Part shown: in pieces, positions 29,262 to 42,500 of the stretch | Layout of the letters: each line of letters opens with the position of its first letter | Position numbering within the stretch: the stretch's first letter is position 1 | Assembly (NCBI GenBank): GCA_035578175.1 | Contig: JAQMRL010000016.1 | Coordinates: 4,386,721-4,450,720, forward strand | Direction of reading: 5' to 3' | Length of the DNA: 64,000 bases | Source of the DNA: Catonia carolina | Taxonomy: Eukaryota > Arthropoda > Insecta > Hemiptera > Achilidae | The notes under the pieces: model-generated | Told to the model about the DNA's origin: nothing | Databases searched by the model: none | What the model saw: only the letters and a program-made list of their open reading frames with translations | Made by a program: the position numbers and the translations under genes

Positions 29262-29759
29262 TCAACTTCTCAATACCTACAGTTTCACCAATTGCGCGAA
29301 TACTTAATGGACAGCAGACCGAATCAAATTACCGATTTTTTCAATATTTTCATCCGTTTTTGACGTTGAAGGGCAACCTGGCCGCGAATCATCTTCAACG
29401 TCTTCTCTACCATCTTCAAAACGTTTAAACCATTCAAAAACTCGAGCCCACGATAAACATTCACTACCATAGACTTTTTTCAGTAAATTATAAGTTTCAG
29501 TAGCAGTTTTTCCAAGTTAAAGTGAAATTTTACAATAATTTGTTACTCTACTATTTCACTAACCATTTTATCCGGCAAAACAAAAAAACAACAATAACAC
29601 GAACGTAGGCTCTGACTAAACGGTGTTGTTTACAAAAGCAAGACTAGCTGCATACCAAAGAGAAAGGTTCACACTAAACAGCTGTTGATTAATGGCAATT
29701 GACACATGCCTCCTTGATCCGCAGCAGCGTCAGCCTCGATATTTAATAGCCACACTTCG
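29262..29759 (-). pseudogene. mariner (DD34D type) 5' end and transposase N-terminus
   Basis: The terminal repeat GTGTGGCTATTAAATATCGA lies next to a TA at 29760-29761. The transposase start region follows from MVSEIVE near 29566, with KTATETYNLLKKVYGSECLS, WARVFEWFKRFEDGREDVED and DDSRPGCPSTS. It is cut at 29262, where the DD41D-type fragment begins. The mariner at 62812 has the same terminal repeat. Confidence 0.75.
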
Positions 29760-30180
29760 TACATACAGACCAATCGCTAAAAACATGTTTCTGGGGTTTA
29801 AAAGGCCTTAGAACAAGTATTTCCTGTGAAAAGTCAATTTTAAAAAAATCTAAAATTTATTGTTCCCAGATCTCGAACGAACCTAGAATTAGATGTTAGA
29901 TCATCAGAATCCATTAGCGATTAGCCTCCTTAACAACAGCAAAGATACTCACAGACTGAAACGCTTTAAACCATTGGACTTACCTCTACGATTTTGTTAG
30001 TCATTAACATTTTTTTTATCTTTTCTACTTTAACTCCTAATCATCAAGTTTGATTTTGTATAGATATATTTTTTGTTTCTTCACAGTTTGGTCTTTTTTA
30101 AACACACTACTGAGTGTTGTTTGTGTTTTAATTCTAAGGACATTACTCAGATTTTCTCATATTTGCTTAAAGTTATTGTA
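29760..30180. other. Family C scrap and AT-rich spacer
   Basis: 29763-29835 matches the family C segment CAGACCAATCGCTAAAAACATG. The rest has no recognised feature. Confidence 0.5.
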
Positions 30181-30186
30181 TTTATT
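30181..30186 (-). terminator. Polyadenylation signal of the M1-like gene
   Basis: AATAAA on the minus strand, about 100 bases past the stop codon at 30287. Confidence 0.5.
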
Positions 30187-30286
30187 AACTGATTGCAAAA
30201 GAAAAACAATACTGTTAAAAAAAAAAAAAAAAGGAAAGTTTCATTACCTTTTGCACAGCAACTTCTCATTGTGTATTGTGAATACT

Positions 30287-30533
30287 TCATAAATATTCCC
30301 ACAGCTCATCTACAATTTCACCAATTCCCCCATCTTGATGTTTCTCTCCATATTGTGCGCTGAATTGATTACCATATTCTCCTTTGAACTGATCATACAC
30401 TCCATCCTTAGCCAGTGTACCAACTTGAACTCCTAGTGTATCTGCTACTGGTGGTGGATTGTCATTAACATATTCCATTTGAAGACAAGCAGACTTGTTC
30501 AATTTCCGTTCTTGTGATATAAAGTGTTTATAT
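30287..30533 (-). CDS. M1-like gene exon 5 (C-terminus)
   Basis: The acceptor is TTTGTTTGTTACAG. The first base completes Glu333 and the frame runs YKHFISQERKLNKSACLQM to VDELWEYL and TGA. An alternative reading ends the protein at a TAA (33028-33030) if the exon 4 donor is skipped. The clean frame through exon 5 supports splicing. Confidence 0.72.
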
Positions 30534-33500
30534 CTGTAACAAACAAAACATTTGTTACATTTTCTTGCCTATTCAAATGTATAGGAAGGAAAGTATTGTT
30601 TTCATGTCGATTTTTTAAAATCGAGTTTTCACCGATTCCAGACCCCCCGAAACCATAAAAAAACGGGTGCTACGATAGTACGTGGCCTACCCCGTTATGT
30701 TTAGTGAAATTTTTATTTTTTAATGTGGTAGCACTGTCCATATGCCCAAAACGGGCAGGTGGAGTGTTATTTTAATTGCACTCTATCTGTTTGGTCCAGG
30801 GCTAAAAAAAATAGTTCTGTTTCTTATCACATAGTCAGCCATTTATATGACTGAACTATTTAAGAACAGAAGAGGTAGAGGTGTAAAAGACACTAGTCAG
30901 AGTTATCTCCTCTGAGAGTAATGAATTTCACTATGCAGCCAGACCCTGTGGTGAATGAAGTGAAGGTGTCATTTGCAGGGTGGAAAGTGAGTGCTTTTCG
31001 AAGGGCTTGGCATACTGATAAGCATACTCAGTGAGGAAGGCAATGGTAAACCACCTTACTCCTCGTTTTTACTTAATAAAACCTCTAGAGGTTCAAACCA
31101 GCCTTTCGGCTGTTGACCTGAACAACAACAAGCACTGTCCACTAGCACTTTTTGCGGGTAAATATTCACATATTTTACAGGTTATGAGAACTACATTAGG
31201 TTATGGTTGTGAACAATAGGTTTTAAAAAAATTTACATATTTGACACCCATATTAACCCACCGGGGTTGTCTAGAGGAAAAGTCGTCGCCAAAATCGGCT
31301 GTTTAACAGCTGATTTTCGGAGATGAAGGTTCCTGGTTCAAATCCTAGTAAAGGTAGTTACTTTTGTATGGATTTGAATGCTAGACAGTGGTTACCGGTG
31401 TACTTTGATGGTTGGGTTCAGTTAACCGTACTCTCTCAGGAATGGTCGGCCTGAGTCTGTACAAGACTACACCTCATTTACACATCATACACATCATCCT
31501 CATCTTATTGGGTCATGGGGTTGCTTATCGTTCTCAATTGAACAGATTGCAATGTACACATATTAGGAATTAAAAAAAAAAAATTGACAGGTTATGTGAA
31601 CATTAGGTTACCTGCATTCAACGGTTAACCATCAGCGAAATTATGTGGATCCACTAACTGGAGCCAATACGCAACCAATTGAGAGATCGTGGTTGGATGC
31701 AAAAGTAAACATTCTTAAAGAAAAAAAGGCGTTCTGACATAATTATTTTATTCGCACCTTGACCAGATATCATGGAAAATTATGAGAAAAGTAGAACCTG
31801 ATTTGTTTGTTGCTTTTCTCAATGATATTCACAGTGTGTACCATGTGCAAAAGAAAGTAAAAATTTAGAGGAATTTTTTTATTTCAATCCGAAAATTTGT
31901 TTTAAAAAACATTAACAATATCCCTTATGAGATATGTTACTATATTAATAATTTGAAACAACTGATATCTTGTGAAAAATCAACATGAAAACAGTACTTT
32001 CCTTCCTGTATAAAATTCATATAGGGCAAGGAAAGTAAAAATTTAGAAAATTTTTTTTATTTCAAACCGAAAATTTGTTTTAAAAAACATTTACAATATC
32101 CCTTACGGAATATGTTACTATATAATTAATTTGAAACAACTGATATCTGGTAAAAATCAACATGAAAACAATACTTTCCTTCCTGTATAAAATTCATATA
32201 GGGCAAGGAAAGTAAAAATTTAGAAAAATTTTTTTATTTCAAACCGAAAATTTGTTTTAAAAAACATTTACAATATCCCTTACGGGATATGTTACTATAT
32301 TAATAATTTGAAACAACTGATATCTGGTGAAAAATCAACATGAAAACAATACTTTCCTTCTCCATACAAATATTTATATATTTGTATGTAGTATATGTAG
32401 TACTTGTGGAGTATACAAATATTTGTATAATATTTGTCCTGGGTTCGAATCCCACTCAGGCATGGCATATTTTCATATGTTACAAAAAAAAAATCATTTC
32501 ATCCTCCATTGTATATAGTTACACCCCAACGTTGTCACTAATGACCGTTGTAGTTGTTGTTTAGGTCAACAGCCGAAAGGCTGGTTTGAACCTCTAGAGG
32601 TTTTACTAAGTAAAAACGAGGAGTAAGGTGGTTTACCATTGCCTTCCTTACTGAGTTGAAAGAGTATGCTTATCAGCATGCCAGGCCCTCCGAAAAGCAC
32701 TCACTTTCCACCCTGCAAATGACACCTTCACTTCATTCACCACAGGGTCTGGCTGCATAGTGAAATTCATTACTCTCAGAGGAGATAACTCTGACTAGTG
32801 TCTTTTACACCTCTACCTCTTCTGTTCTTAAATAGTTCAGTCATATAAGTGGCTGACTATGTGATAAGAAACAGAACTATTTTTTTTAGCCCTGGACCAA
32901 ACAGATAGAGTGCAATTAAAATAACACTCCACCTGCCCGTTTTGGGCATGTTGTAGTTGATGCAACGTTAAATAAATGAATTTTTAAAAAAATATATTTA
33001 TATAGGGCCAGAGAAAATAAAAAATGATTACTCGATAAATGTTATCCCTGGGGAGACAGCAACATCACACCAGTAATCTTCACCGCCAATTATAACCACT
33101 TGCGGTAATTCTTGCCCGATTGGCTTAATCTGGTCCTTTGTAATACAACCTCTAAGTGTTTTGCCTGCACCGACGGTGTCCTCTTGTAGTCCGTAAATTC
33201 TAAGTTTCGGTGTATTTAGTCCAGTATTAGTTAAAGTGAAATCGTGTTTTGGAAGTGGTTCGCCAACCATGAAAGCCAAATCTTTTAATTTCATCTGAGG
33301 GCTCGGTTCGAATACATCATGATACAACTCATTGCTTATCCTACAAATAAAAACAAATATGATTTATTTATTTTCCCATTAATTTACAAAAAATATAAAA
33401 AAAGTATATACAGTTAAAAAGTAAGAGAATGATGTAAAATAAGTCAATACAGTCCAACCTCGCTAATCCGAACTAATTTGGACTGAACCTTGTTCGTATC

Positions 33501-36500
33501 GGCAGAAAGTTCGCATTATCCGGGTTTTTCCAAGAAACATTTATAAAATGTACCTATTACATGTTATATTAGGCATAATGTTGGAAACATTAATAGACTA
33601 CTGAACTAGTAACCAAATACTGATAAAGGTATAAAAAAATTAAATAAACTTCTCTAGCCATTTAAAACAGAAAAACAAAAATGTTTAAAACACTATCTAC
33701 AGTAATTACGAACTACAGAACTGCCCCTCTGCCCGACGCAGCGATTGCACCATTCCAATAGTTTTTGTTCGTTTGCAAACGTGAAGGTCATTGACAGTCG
33801 CTGGCGTGCCCTAATATGTTATTTATAACTCAACAGTCACTTTCTTTCCCTATGACTTCACGGAATTATCAGAAAATACAGATGAGAAACACGAAGTTAT
33901 TGATCTTATGAAACAAACCCCAGACTGTGAAGAAACTGATGACACTGATGTTGCAGAGTGGTTGTCGGCAGATAAAGATCAAATTATAACTGATGAGGAA
34001 ATTGTTTCAATAATTATTGAAACAATTTCCTCATCATGATTAATTATAATTAATCATGATTCAGACGAATATGTGGAAGATGAACCAGATGGAGCCCTGG
34101 CGATTTCACACACGGAAGAAGCAAAGGCGATAGAGAAATCACTGCAGTACATAGAGCAGCATCCTAACGCTACACCTGCAGACGTAATGTTTATGAGACG
34201 GTGGTTAAATACAGCGACGTCTGCTAGGTTCTCATCACTCCACCAACAAAAGATAACTGACTTTGTGAAAAGTGATCAATAATGCGTTCATGAGTAAACT
34301 ATCCATATGTACAGTACTGAATTTATACTACTATTTTTTTCCGTAAGTAAAGTTTTTTTATTTTAATATAATATTTTTTTTAATTTTTTTTGGGGTCAAA
34401 ACGGGTACGGATTAAGCGGGTTTTCGGATTAGTGGGGTTTGGACTAGCGGAGTTCCACTGTAATAGACAAACACAATTTTTAAAAAATTATTTTTTAATT
34501 AAATAAAAAATTTTGTCTATTTTTCATGCGTTTTTTTTATTTAATTAAAAAATATATTTTTTTTAAAGTGTGTTTGTCTATTATTGACTTATTTTACATC
34601 ATTCTCTTCAGAATTAAATTCTCTACAAGTTTTGTATAAGAATTTCTTGTGTTTATTATCCATTTTACAAAGTTAATCTGCTTCAAACCTAAAAGAAACT
34701 TGTTTTTCGAAAAAGTTTTGCGTATTTCATCAGATATCTTAAAAATTACTGCAGCTACAGGTCTGAAACCTGTTTTGTTCAATTTGTCTGTTCATTTTAC
34801 ATATGATACAGTAAAATTTATACCTAATTTAATGCCCAACAAATATCTGTAGGGCTTCGTTTCAACGGGGTAACTGAAATTCTGACGAAATCTTTCACCC
34901 TGTATAACTCGGTAACTAATGATTTTCAGACCTATGTTAATTTGAACTTTTTTTCTTCTTTTGTTGTGGGGAATCACGCCCTGAATTCTTGGATCCCTTT
35001 TTCAGAACGCCCTGTACAAAAGCAATAGGCAATAGGTCCTATTTACGCAAAAGAATCTCATGACTTCATTGTGTGATTCCCATTTCAATAAACGTCCTTG
35101 GTAAATGTTTTTACCAGGTCTTAACATTAAATCAAAGAAATATCTTACTGTTCTGGCACTAAAAAATACATTATTCAAATCCCTGTAAAGCTAAATTTAA
35201 CATTTTACAACATATATGTACGAGGGTCGTTTGAAAAGTCCGTGCAAAAATAAAAACTACTTAATTGTTTGGGGTAAACCTTTTTTATTTTTCGACATGG
35301 TCTCCTTTTAGGCTTATACACTTCGTCCAACGCTACTCTAGTTTGTTGATCCCTTCCGAATAATAGGATTTGTCCAAGTCTGAAAAATAGCCATTCGTTC
35401 CTGCAATCACCTCCTCGTTTGAATAAAATCTTTTTCCTGCTAGCCATTTCTTCAAATTGGGAAACAAATAGTAGTCCGAGGGAGCCAAGTCTGGAGAATC
35501 TGGAAAATAGTTGGAACCCTATTTCCATTAATTTTGCGACCACAACGGCTGAGGCGTGAGCTGGTTCGTTGTCGTGATGGAAAAGGACTTTTTTGTGGGG
35601 CAATCAGGGGTGTTTTTTTTTGTAGCTCGGTTTTCAAACGGTCCAATAACGATGAATAATATGCACCTGTAATAGTTTTACCCTTTTCTAGATAATCGAT
35701 AAAGATTATTCCTTGTGAATCCCAAAAGACAGTCGCCATAATCTTTCCGGCTGAAGGAACTGTCTTCGCCTTTTTTGGCGCAGATTCCCCCTTCATAACC
35801 CATTGTTTAGATTGTTCTTTGGTCTCAGGAGTATAGTGATGTATCCATGTTTCATCCACAGTGACAAAATGACGCTTAAAGTCTTGCGAATTCTTCTGGA
35901 ACAGCTGCAAACCGTCCTTGCAACACTTCACACGAAACTCTTTTTCATCCATTTTTTGAAAATCACTCGACTTCCTCGATTAAAACGAATGTCAAACACA
36001 AAAAAATAGACTGATCTGGCTGAAACTACACAACATGTGTTTTTCCAACAGATGCTACTAACTAAACATATGCTCGATATGCGCCAGTAGTGCCATATAT
36101 CTGACTTTGCAAGAACTTTTCAAACGACCCTCATATATATATACCCTATACACCCCGCCTTCATAGTACTGCCCTATAAAGGGTTAAAATAAATTGTGTA
36201 AATCTGTCTACTCACCTGTAACTATTCATTAACGGAGTATTCGCAACTGAAATGTATTTCTTATGTCGGATAATTTGAAGTTCAATTTGTGTGTCAGAAG
36301 TGTGATCAAAATTAGGAATCACCTTGTTTAATAACCAGTGATACTTAAATTCAGTTGTAGCCATTGATCTGTAATAAATTTTTTTGACTAAATATATTAC
36401 TATATTTCAGTTATAATTAACTGTTTAATTAATTAATTATTACAGTAATTAATTATTTGTAATAAATTAATAAACTTTTTATCATAAAAACACAAACTGC

Positions 36501-39500
36501 CTATAACAGGGAGGCGGAGTGGTAAATTATTTGCACTCGATCTGGTAGCCCATTGCTATAATGTGTGCACAAACAAAAGATTTTTCTTAAAATGAACTCT
36601 TCTGCACAGAGAGAGCAAAAATGATGGATCCGTCACATTCTTTTTCTCTCGCACAGCCTGTCACTGGAAGGATCAGTTGACAAAAGTTCATCTAAAGTCC
36701 AGCCTCTCTTAGTTTGCTCCTAATGTAAACAAATAATGACATCACTGAGCATGCGCATTATATAAAAATGTGTACACGCTGATTAAAAAGTAACAACAAA
36801 ATACTTTCAAAAGTATTTAAATACAAAATACTTTTAAAAGTATTTTTATAAATGAAACTGTTAGCTCTACATCATGTCATGACTGATGTTTTAAGCTTAT
36901 CATTTAAAACATAGTTAACTTAATCGGAATACGACATCCGTAAAGTGGTGGACCCTAGTGTGCACCCTGTGGTAGCTGGCTTTGGTTTGTTTACAGTAGG
37001 AGCAAACTAAGGACGGCTCAACTGTAGGTGTACACTCTGTTAGCAGTGTACACCGAGACGAACATAGATGGCTCACATCGTTTTTTCACAAATTTATCCA
37101 CTTTGCTTAAGAAATTTAAAAAAAAAATCGGTTTCACGGTTGACTTTAATTGCACCACTAAAAAAAAAGTAGCAGATGCACGCTTTGGACTCAACTGAAG
37201 TTGTGGGACTGCCAGCGCCTTTTAAATACTAATAACAGCATGACTTGTTCAAACATGTCTATACTATTTTTCAAAGGAGCTCTGAATGTATGCATTGCCC
37301 TCTACCCACTTTATAGCTAGCCAACCACTTTTTTTTTTTGGTTTAACGTCCGACTGTTCTGCAATTACTGCTAATGCAGACGGTGAAGGATGAAATGAAT
37401 TTTTCTTACGTATGAAAATATGCCTGCCTGAATGGGATTCAAACCCAGGATCGCATGATGAGAGGCGAGCACGTTACCAACTACGCCAATGCGGCTGGCC
37501 AGCAACATTGCCAATACTTGCTCTCGTAGCTCTGTTAAATATTTCGTCAGCCATTTTTTTGGTCTTTCAATAACAATATTATAACCTATAAACATACAAT
37601 CAGAGTATTGCATTTTAACGCGCTCTACAATTGATGTGTTCAGTACGAGATACAAGACTAGAGTGAACTATTAAGGCTGTTATACGCATGTGCGCGTAAT
37701 GTTTGTCAGGTGCAATCTGACAATGCTGGCAAACGTTCTGATTGGTCTAAACACGTGGAACAGCAGAGCTCATCAACTGTGAAAAGCATAGTGTATGCAT
37801 TTTCAAACATTCTCTCACATGGAAAAACCCCACGAAATGTGGAAGGACAAATCATGGGTTCTCCACCAAGCATGCGCGAGCTCATTTCATGTTATCTGTC
37901 AAGAGGTTCCTAGCCAAGTACAGCATCTCAGTGTTAGAACGTTATTCACATACATTCATTATTTACATTGGGAAGAGAAAGTCGTGTGAGTTTTTCACAC
38001 CAGATTTTTAAAATTAATTAAACTTAAAACAAATAATATGAATTATAGTAACTTGAGTCACGAGTTAGCCTTAAGTTTTACCGAGAGGTAATGGGGGAAA
38101 GCACCAGTGCGCATACACGACTTCTTTGGTATCAGTTCACCACCACAACAACGTAAACTACACTTAGAGAACATAAAGTATTTCGCGGAACTGTTTGTAG
38201 GATAACTATACAAATAACCCACCGGGTTGGTCTAGAGGTAAAGTCGTCGCCTAGTAAAGGTAGTTACTTTTATACGGATTTGAATGCTAGAAAGTGGTTA
38301 CTGGTGTACTTTGATGGTTGGGGTTCAATTAACCATACTGGAATCGTCGGCCTGAGTCTGTACAAGACTACATTTGTAGGTTATCTATACAAATAACCCA
38401 CAGCGTTGGTCTAGAGGTAAAGTCATCGCCAAAATCAGCTGATTTTCGGAGACGAAGGTTCCTAGTTCAAATCTTAGTAAAGATAGTTACTTTTATACGG
38501 ATTTGAATGCTAGACAGTGGTTACCGATGTACTTTGATGGTTGGGGTTCAATTAACTATACTGGAATGGTCGGCCTGAATCTGTACAAGACTACATTTGT
38601 AGGTTATCTATACAAATAACCCACAGCGTTGGTCTAGAGGTAAAGTCATCGCCAAAATCAGCTGATTTTTGGAGACGAAGGTTCCTAGTTCAAATCTTAG
38701 TGCAGGTAGTTACTTTTATATGGATTTGAATGCTAGACAGCGGTTACCGGTGTACTTTGATGGTTGGGGTTCAATTAACCATACTGGAATGGTCGGCCTG
38801 AGTCTGTACAAGATTTCATTTGTAGGTTAACTTTACAAATAACCCACCGGGTTAGTCTAGAGGTAAAATAGTCGCCAAAATCAGCTATTTGCAGCTGATT
38901 TTCAGAGACGAAGGTTCGTGGTTCAAATCCTAGTAAAGGTAGTTACTTTTATATGGATTTGAATGCTAGACAGTGATTGCCGGTGTACTTTGATGATTGG
39001 GGTTCAATTAATCATACTGGAATGGTCGGCCTGAGTCTGTACAAGACTACATTTGTAGGTTATCTATACAAATAACCCACAGCGTTGGTCTAGAGGTAAA
39101 GTCGTCGCCAAAATCAGCTGTTTTAACAGCTGATTTTCAAAGACGAAGGTTCCTAGTTCAAATCTTAGTAAAGGTAGTTACTTTTATACGGATTTGAATG
39201 CTAGACAGTGGTTACCGATGTACTTTGATGGTTGGGGTTCAATTAACTATACTGGAATGGTCGGCCTGAATCTGTACAAGACTACATTTGTAGGTTAACT
39301 ATACAAATAACCCACCGGGTTGGTCTAGAGGTAAAGTAGTCGCCAAAATCAGCTATTTGCAGCTGATTTTCGGAGACAAAGGTTCGTGGTTAAAATCCTA
39401 GTGAAGGTAGTTACTTTTATATGGATTTGAATGCTAGACAGTGATTGCCGGTGTACTTTGATGGTTGGGGTTCAATTAACCATACTCTCTCAGGAATGGT

Positions 39501-42500
39501 CGACTTGAGTCTGTACAAGACTACACCTCATTTACATGTCATACAATCATCCTCATCTCATTGAGTCATGGGGTTGTTTATTGTTCTAAATTGAACAGAT
39601 TGCAACGTACACATACTAGGAATTAAAAAAAAAAAAAAAAAATTATACAAATATAACAGTTTGTTACCGTAAACAAAAATGTCGGTTTCGCGACTTGTTC
39701 GCAGTGCTGAACCAAATTTAATATGCAGTGTAATAAAATGCTGTGAAGTTGAAGCTAAACAAAAATACCTTTCCGTGCCTCTTAAGAAAAGCCATGAGCC
39801 AGCGGCTAATTACTGTGATGTTTCTCTTTCCACAGTTTGAAATACCGGGTGAGCATAAAGTCTTGCCCTGATTATAAAAATTTATTGCAGAATAACTGTT
39901 TGACATAATAATTTAAATTTGATGCTGTTACATAGGTTAGTGTTAATAGTTTTTTTTAAGATTACTTACATTAGTAAACTTCAACGTGTGCCCCCTTGGT
40001 AGGCCTAGCTCGGAGAATGTCGAAGCGGTATTCCAGTTCCTGCCAGGTGTTTTGTAACATGTGTTCTGTCACAGTACCCACAGCAGCTTGTATCCTAGCC
40101 TTCAGTTCGTCAACGTCAGCAACTGGTGTGGCGAAGACTCTATCCTTGATATAGCCCTTGTACAGTTACAGCGAGACAGCAAAAATGTGAATGTTTGGTG
40201 CGGCCTCATGCATAATAAGGTTTTCGGGCCGTTTTTCTTCACGGAAAACACCATTACCGCTAACATTTACTTAGATGTTTTGCAACAGTTCATTGCACCA
40301 CAGTTTGAAGAATATCAACCATGGATAATTTTCCAGCAAGATGGGGCACCACCCCACTGGGCTTTGATAGTGCGTAATTTCCTGGATGAAACATTTCCGG
40401 ATCGGTGGATTGGAAGGGATGGTCCAACACCCTGGCCACCCCGCTCTCCAGACATTACTCCCCTTGACTTTTTTTTCTGGGGCTATATCAAGGATAGAGT
40501 CTTCGCCACACCAGTTGCTGACGTTGACGAACTGAAGGCTAGGATACAAGCTGCTGTGGGTACTGTGACAGAACACATGTTACAAAACACCTGGCAGGAA
40601 CTGGAATACCGCTTCGACATTCTCCGAGCTAGGCCTACCAAGGGGGCACACGTTGAAGTTTACTAATGTAAGTAATCTTAAAAAAAACTATTAACACTAA
40701 CCTATGTAACAGCAACAAATTTAAATTATTATGTCAAACAGTTATTCTGCAATAAATTTTTATAATCAGGGCAAGACTTTATGCTCACCCGGTACTATAA
40801 AGAAGGAAGTTAAAAACAGTGAAGAAGATAATTCTTAATTAACAGTTTTTTTGACACCTGGTTTTTTTTTTGTTAGTAAATAGACGTGTAGTGTCTCTTT
40901 GTTGATGTTGGCAGCACTGTCAGATTTCTCTTCCCTTCCTCACACCCCATACGTATAGCTATCAGATGAATTGATGTCCCATAGCCGAGCGATTTCGATT
41001 TTCTATATAGTATTAATCGATGTTCATTTATTTTTAGCAATTCCTTAAGATTTTTTTCTTTTTTAATTCCTAATATGTGTACGTTGCAATCTGTTCAATT
41101 CTGAACAATAAGCAACCCCATGACCCAATGAGATAAGGATGATATGTATGATGTGTAAATGAGGTCTTGTACAGACTCAGAACGACCATTCCTGAGAGTG
41201 TATGGTTAATTGAACCCCAACCATCAAAGTACACCGGCAACCACTGTCTAGCATTCAAATCCGTATAAAAGTAACTACATTTACTAGGATTTGAACCAGG
41301 AACCTTCATCTCCGAAAATCAGCTGTTAAACAGCTGATTTTGGCGACGACTTTACCCTCTAGACCAGGGGTTCCCAAACTTTTTTGTACCACGCTCCTTT
41401 TGTTGAAATGAAAGCTTCTCGCGCCCCCTCCCCCTTAACAATAAATTGTATGGGCCCAGGAACAAAACAAAAACAAATAAAAGTATTACATTGAAAACAA
41501 AACATTTATTTTTGGGAGGGACGGGGGAGGCAGTTCTTAGAAACGCTCGGTTGCCAAATGCGCGCTGTTGCCACATTGAACGGCTCACATTCGATTCTTT
41601 CAAGCCTTCGATTTCAAGTTTATATAGTAAAGTCAGATGTTACTGTGGTTTGTTTTAATTTTCTAAACATCATGGTTAATTTAGAATTTTACAAAGACTA
41701 CCTAAATTTAATTTAATTTTACAAAGACTACCTAAATTTAATTTAATTTTACAATGACTACCTAAATTTAATTTAATATTCAACTTGTCTCGCGGCCCCC
41801 AGTTCGGGAACTAAAGCTCTAGACCAACCCGGTGGGTTTGGGCTCACAACAATGAGTGAAATTATACTACAATGTTATTGGAACGGCGAGTGAGAGCATT
41901 ATGCATTCTCTCACTCCCACGGCTAGGGGACTTCAGTTCATCTGAATACTGTACACAAAAGGCATTCCCGTGACTCACTATCTATACATACTTTGTTTCT
42001 TCACCGAGTAAAAAGTCGTAGCGATTGAATCCATTTTCTACAGTTGTAATGTTGATGTTTGTACCAGTGACACAAATGAACAACATGTAATCTAGGTGCA
42101 CAAATAATGGACGTGTTAGATTAATTTCATAAATGGTGTTTTTTAGTGTAAATTGTGTACTCTGAATGATATTCAAAGTATTTTCTGGAAGAATATAATC
42201 ATCCGTTTCTCTTTTTAATACGATTTTAGGTTTTCCGATAATGTTCAGTGCCTTTCCGTCTAATTTCAACTCTAATTTTCTGACATTAAGTTTGATGCAT
42301 TCAAACTGAAATAGATAACAGAAAATACATCAATAAATTGAATTGAGAGTGTAAAAAGGGTAATATTCCAAAAAATGCGAAATTGAACGAAGATAGTAGT
42401 TTTGTTAACTGGTTTGAACCTCTAGAGGTTTTACTAAGTAAAAACGAGGAGTAAGGTGGTTTACCATTGCCTTCCTCACTGAGTTGAAAGATTATGCTTA

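Larger units (their letters stand above)
33450..34460 (+). mobile_element. pogo/Tigger-type element, internally deleted
   Basis: The left end CAGTCCAACCTCGCTAATCC and the right end GGACTAGCGGAGTTCCACTG are inverted repeats, with TA on both sides (33448-33449 and 34461-34462). It carries only the C-terminal tail of a transposase. Confidence 0.8.
33421..34607. mobile_element. Palindromic MITE, split by a pogo-type element
   Basis: AAGAGAATGATGTAAAATAA (from 33422) is mirrored by the complement ending at 34607. The arms continue as AATAGACAAACACAATTTTT next to the right side of the inserted element. Rejoined, the arms are ~75 bp around a short loop near 34515-34530. Confidence 0.65.
38041..40985 (+). 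mobile_element. Family F element, copy 3, interrupted twice
   Basis: Pieces at 38041-38216, 39645-39844 and 40793-40985 together match copies 1 and 2 (GAGTCACGAGTTAGCC, TGTCGGTTTC, GTTGAAGCTAAACAAAAATA, TTGGCAGCACTGTCAGATTT). The two gaps are the SINE-A array and a fold-back mariner. Confidence 0.65.

Noticed and set aside
40271..40576. 101-codon minus-strand frame in the fold-back element
   Set aside because: It is antisense to the transposase and arises from the inverted arms.
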